From the NCBI GenBank assembly GCA_023425285.1, contig JAFACY010000116.1, forward strand, positions 1-6,497: DNA of 6,497 nt, in the 5' to 3' direction. Source of the stretch: Bacillota bacterium (GTDB lineage: Bacteria > Bacillota > Clostridia > Tissierellales > Sedimentibacteraceae). This document shows, one piece after another, positions 5,594 to 6,497 of this stretch (positions are counted from its first letter, which is position 1; every line of letters begins with the position of its first letter). Position numbers and translations under genes: made by a program. The notes under the pieces are model-generated. The model was given only the letters and a program-made list of their open reading frames with translations, was not told the DNA's origin and did not search any database.

Positions 5594-6497
5594 GCTTTTC
5601 TCCCTTAAACCTTAGTATGTATAATAAAAGTATGCAAAATGCCGCTGATTTTGCTGTAAAGCCTAAAAAATAAAGCTCATAAAAATTCTCGGATTTTGTA
5701 CCCACATATGTATTATAATATATTTTATCATCTTTTAAAACAAAATTAATTTCCCCATGCTCATAGGTTGATAAAATCAGGCTTCCTTCGTTCTCATATC
5801 TTTCCAATACCTCACCGTGAGGTATGCCGTAGCTGTTTTTACCGTAGCTGAAGACTGCAATTTCAGGACTGCATTTATGTATGAATTCATCAGTTGAAGA
5901 GGTTGAGCTGCCGTGGTGAGGTACTAACAGGATATCAATTTCGGGTATATCATCAATAATGACACCCTCCGCCTCCTTTTCAATATCTCCGGTGAACAGA
6001 ATTCTCTTATTATTATAAGTGAGCAGCATAACCAATGATGTATTGTTCTTTTTGTCCGATACACTGTGTTTTTCAGGCCATAAAATATCAATGCTGAGCT
6101 TATCATCAAGACTGTAGTGCATACCTTTTCTTAATATATTTATATCCTTATTTATTTCATCGTTTGCAACCGGAGCAAATATGCTATCCACCTTTATTTC
6201 ACTGTCTAAAAGGTCATTTAACCCTGAATAATGATCACTGTCCCAGTGACTTATAAATACGCCGTCTACCTGATTTATCCCTCTTTTAACAAGGTATGGC
6301 AGCACCGTATATACACCGAAGGCTTTATTGCTGTTGCTTCCGCAGTCTATTACAAGGTCGTAATTTTTATACTTAACATGCGTAAACAGCCCCTGTCCTG
6401 CATCCGCAACATCTACGTACAGCAAGCTGTTGTCAGGCATCATAAATGTAACAAAATACATAACAATAAAAGTATACATACCGCATTTTTTTATAGG
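5571..6497 (-). CDS. comEC: ComEC/Rec2 competence protein, C-terminal metallo-beta-lactamase part (5' end outside window)
   Basis: ComEC forms the inner-membrane channel for single-stranded DNA during natural transformation. Its C-terminal metallo-beta-lactamase-like domain is thought to act as a nuclease on incoming DNA. Only that part is seen. The frame stays open to the right edge, and the first ATG (6479) has no Shine-Dalgarno, so the gene starts outside the window. Numbering from that ATG, a hydrophobic run (about 1-14) looks like the last helix of the channel. Then come DAGQGL (26-31, the DVGQGD block), VIDCGS (43-48), the metal motif SHWDSDH (77-83), LFTGD (161-165), VPHHGSS (186-192) and YGIPHGEVLERY (217-228). 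A further hydrophobic segment (about 268-289) is a probable C-terminal membrane helix. A stand-alone membrane-bound hydrolase is the alternative, but the position before holA favours ComEC. The 3' end overlaps holA by 23 bp. Confidence 0.85.
   Translation of the reverse strand, partial: PIKKCGMYTFIVMYFVTFMMPDNSLLYVDVADAGQGLFTHVKYKNYDLVIDCGSNSNKAFGVYTVLPYLVKRGINQVDGVFISHWDSDHYSGLNDLLDSEIKVDSIFAPVANDEINKDINILRKGMHYSLDDKLSIDILWPEKHSVSDKKNNTSLVMLLTYNNKRILFTGDIEKEAEGVIIDDIPEIDILLVPHHGSSTSSTDEFIHKCSPEIAVFSYGKNSYGIPHGEVLERYENEGSLILSTYEHGEINFVLKDDKIYYNTYVGTKSENFYELYFLGFTAKSAAFCILLLYILRFKGEKHELQNYF

Noticed and set aside
1..6497. Undescribed defence, mobile or multi-gene accessory system
   Set aside because: Every long conserved frame belongs to a known core family in its customary order, and I saw no long direct or inverted repeats, tRNA, integrase, transposase or array-like spacing.

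Overview
The window is a conserved chromosomal block from a low-GC, endospore-forming member of the Firmicutes, most likely class Clostridia. It carries two sporulation and germination genes (gpr, spoIIP) among housekeeping genes. The order comEC-holA-rpsT-gpr-spoIIP-lepA is a familiar Firmicutes neighbourhood. Intergenic DNA is very AT-rich, and Shine-Dalgarno sites are strong (GGAGG-type). I cannot name the genus.

Layout from right to left. The 3' part of comEC (minus strand) enters from the right edge and overlaps holA (DNA polymerase III delta subunit) by 23 bp. holA converges on rpsT (ribosomal protein S20, plus strand), and a hairpin that can terminate in both directions lies between them. 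rpsT is divergent from gpr (spore germination protease). The 181-bp gap between their start codons holds a good promoter for rpsT and, on the opposite strand, a near-consensus vegetative-type promoter plus a weaker forespore-type candidate for gpr. To the left follow spoIIP (forespore engulfment peptidoglycan hydrolase, with a sigma-E-like promoter in front) and lepA (elongation factor 4, with an extended -10 promoter in front). The first codons of an unidentified gene are coupled to the end of lepA. No gene-free stretch exceeds 300 bases.

Functionally the window combines DNA uptake (ComEC), replication (HolA), translation (S20, LepA) and the spore cycle. SpoIIP remodels peptidoglycan during engulfment, and GPR degrades small acid-soluble spore proteins at germination. 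Several start codons had to be decided from ribosome binding sites. The longest open frames of gpr, spoIIP and rpsT each begin too far upstream and swallow the real Shine-Dalgarno site. lepA and rpsT both start with TTG.

I found no mobile element, CRISPR array, RNA gene or undescribed multi-gene system. The points most worth a second look are regulatory: the promoter arrangement between rpsT and gpr, the sigma-E-like promoter of spoIIP, and the details of the ComEC C-terminus.
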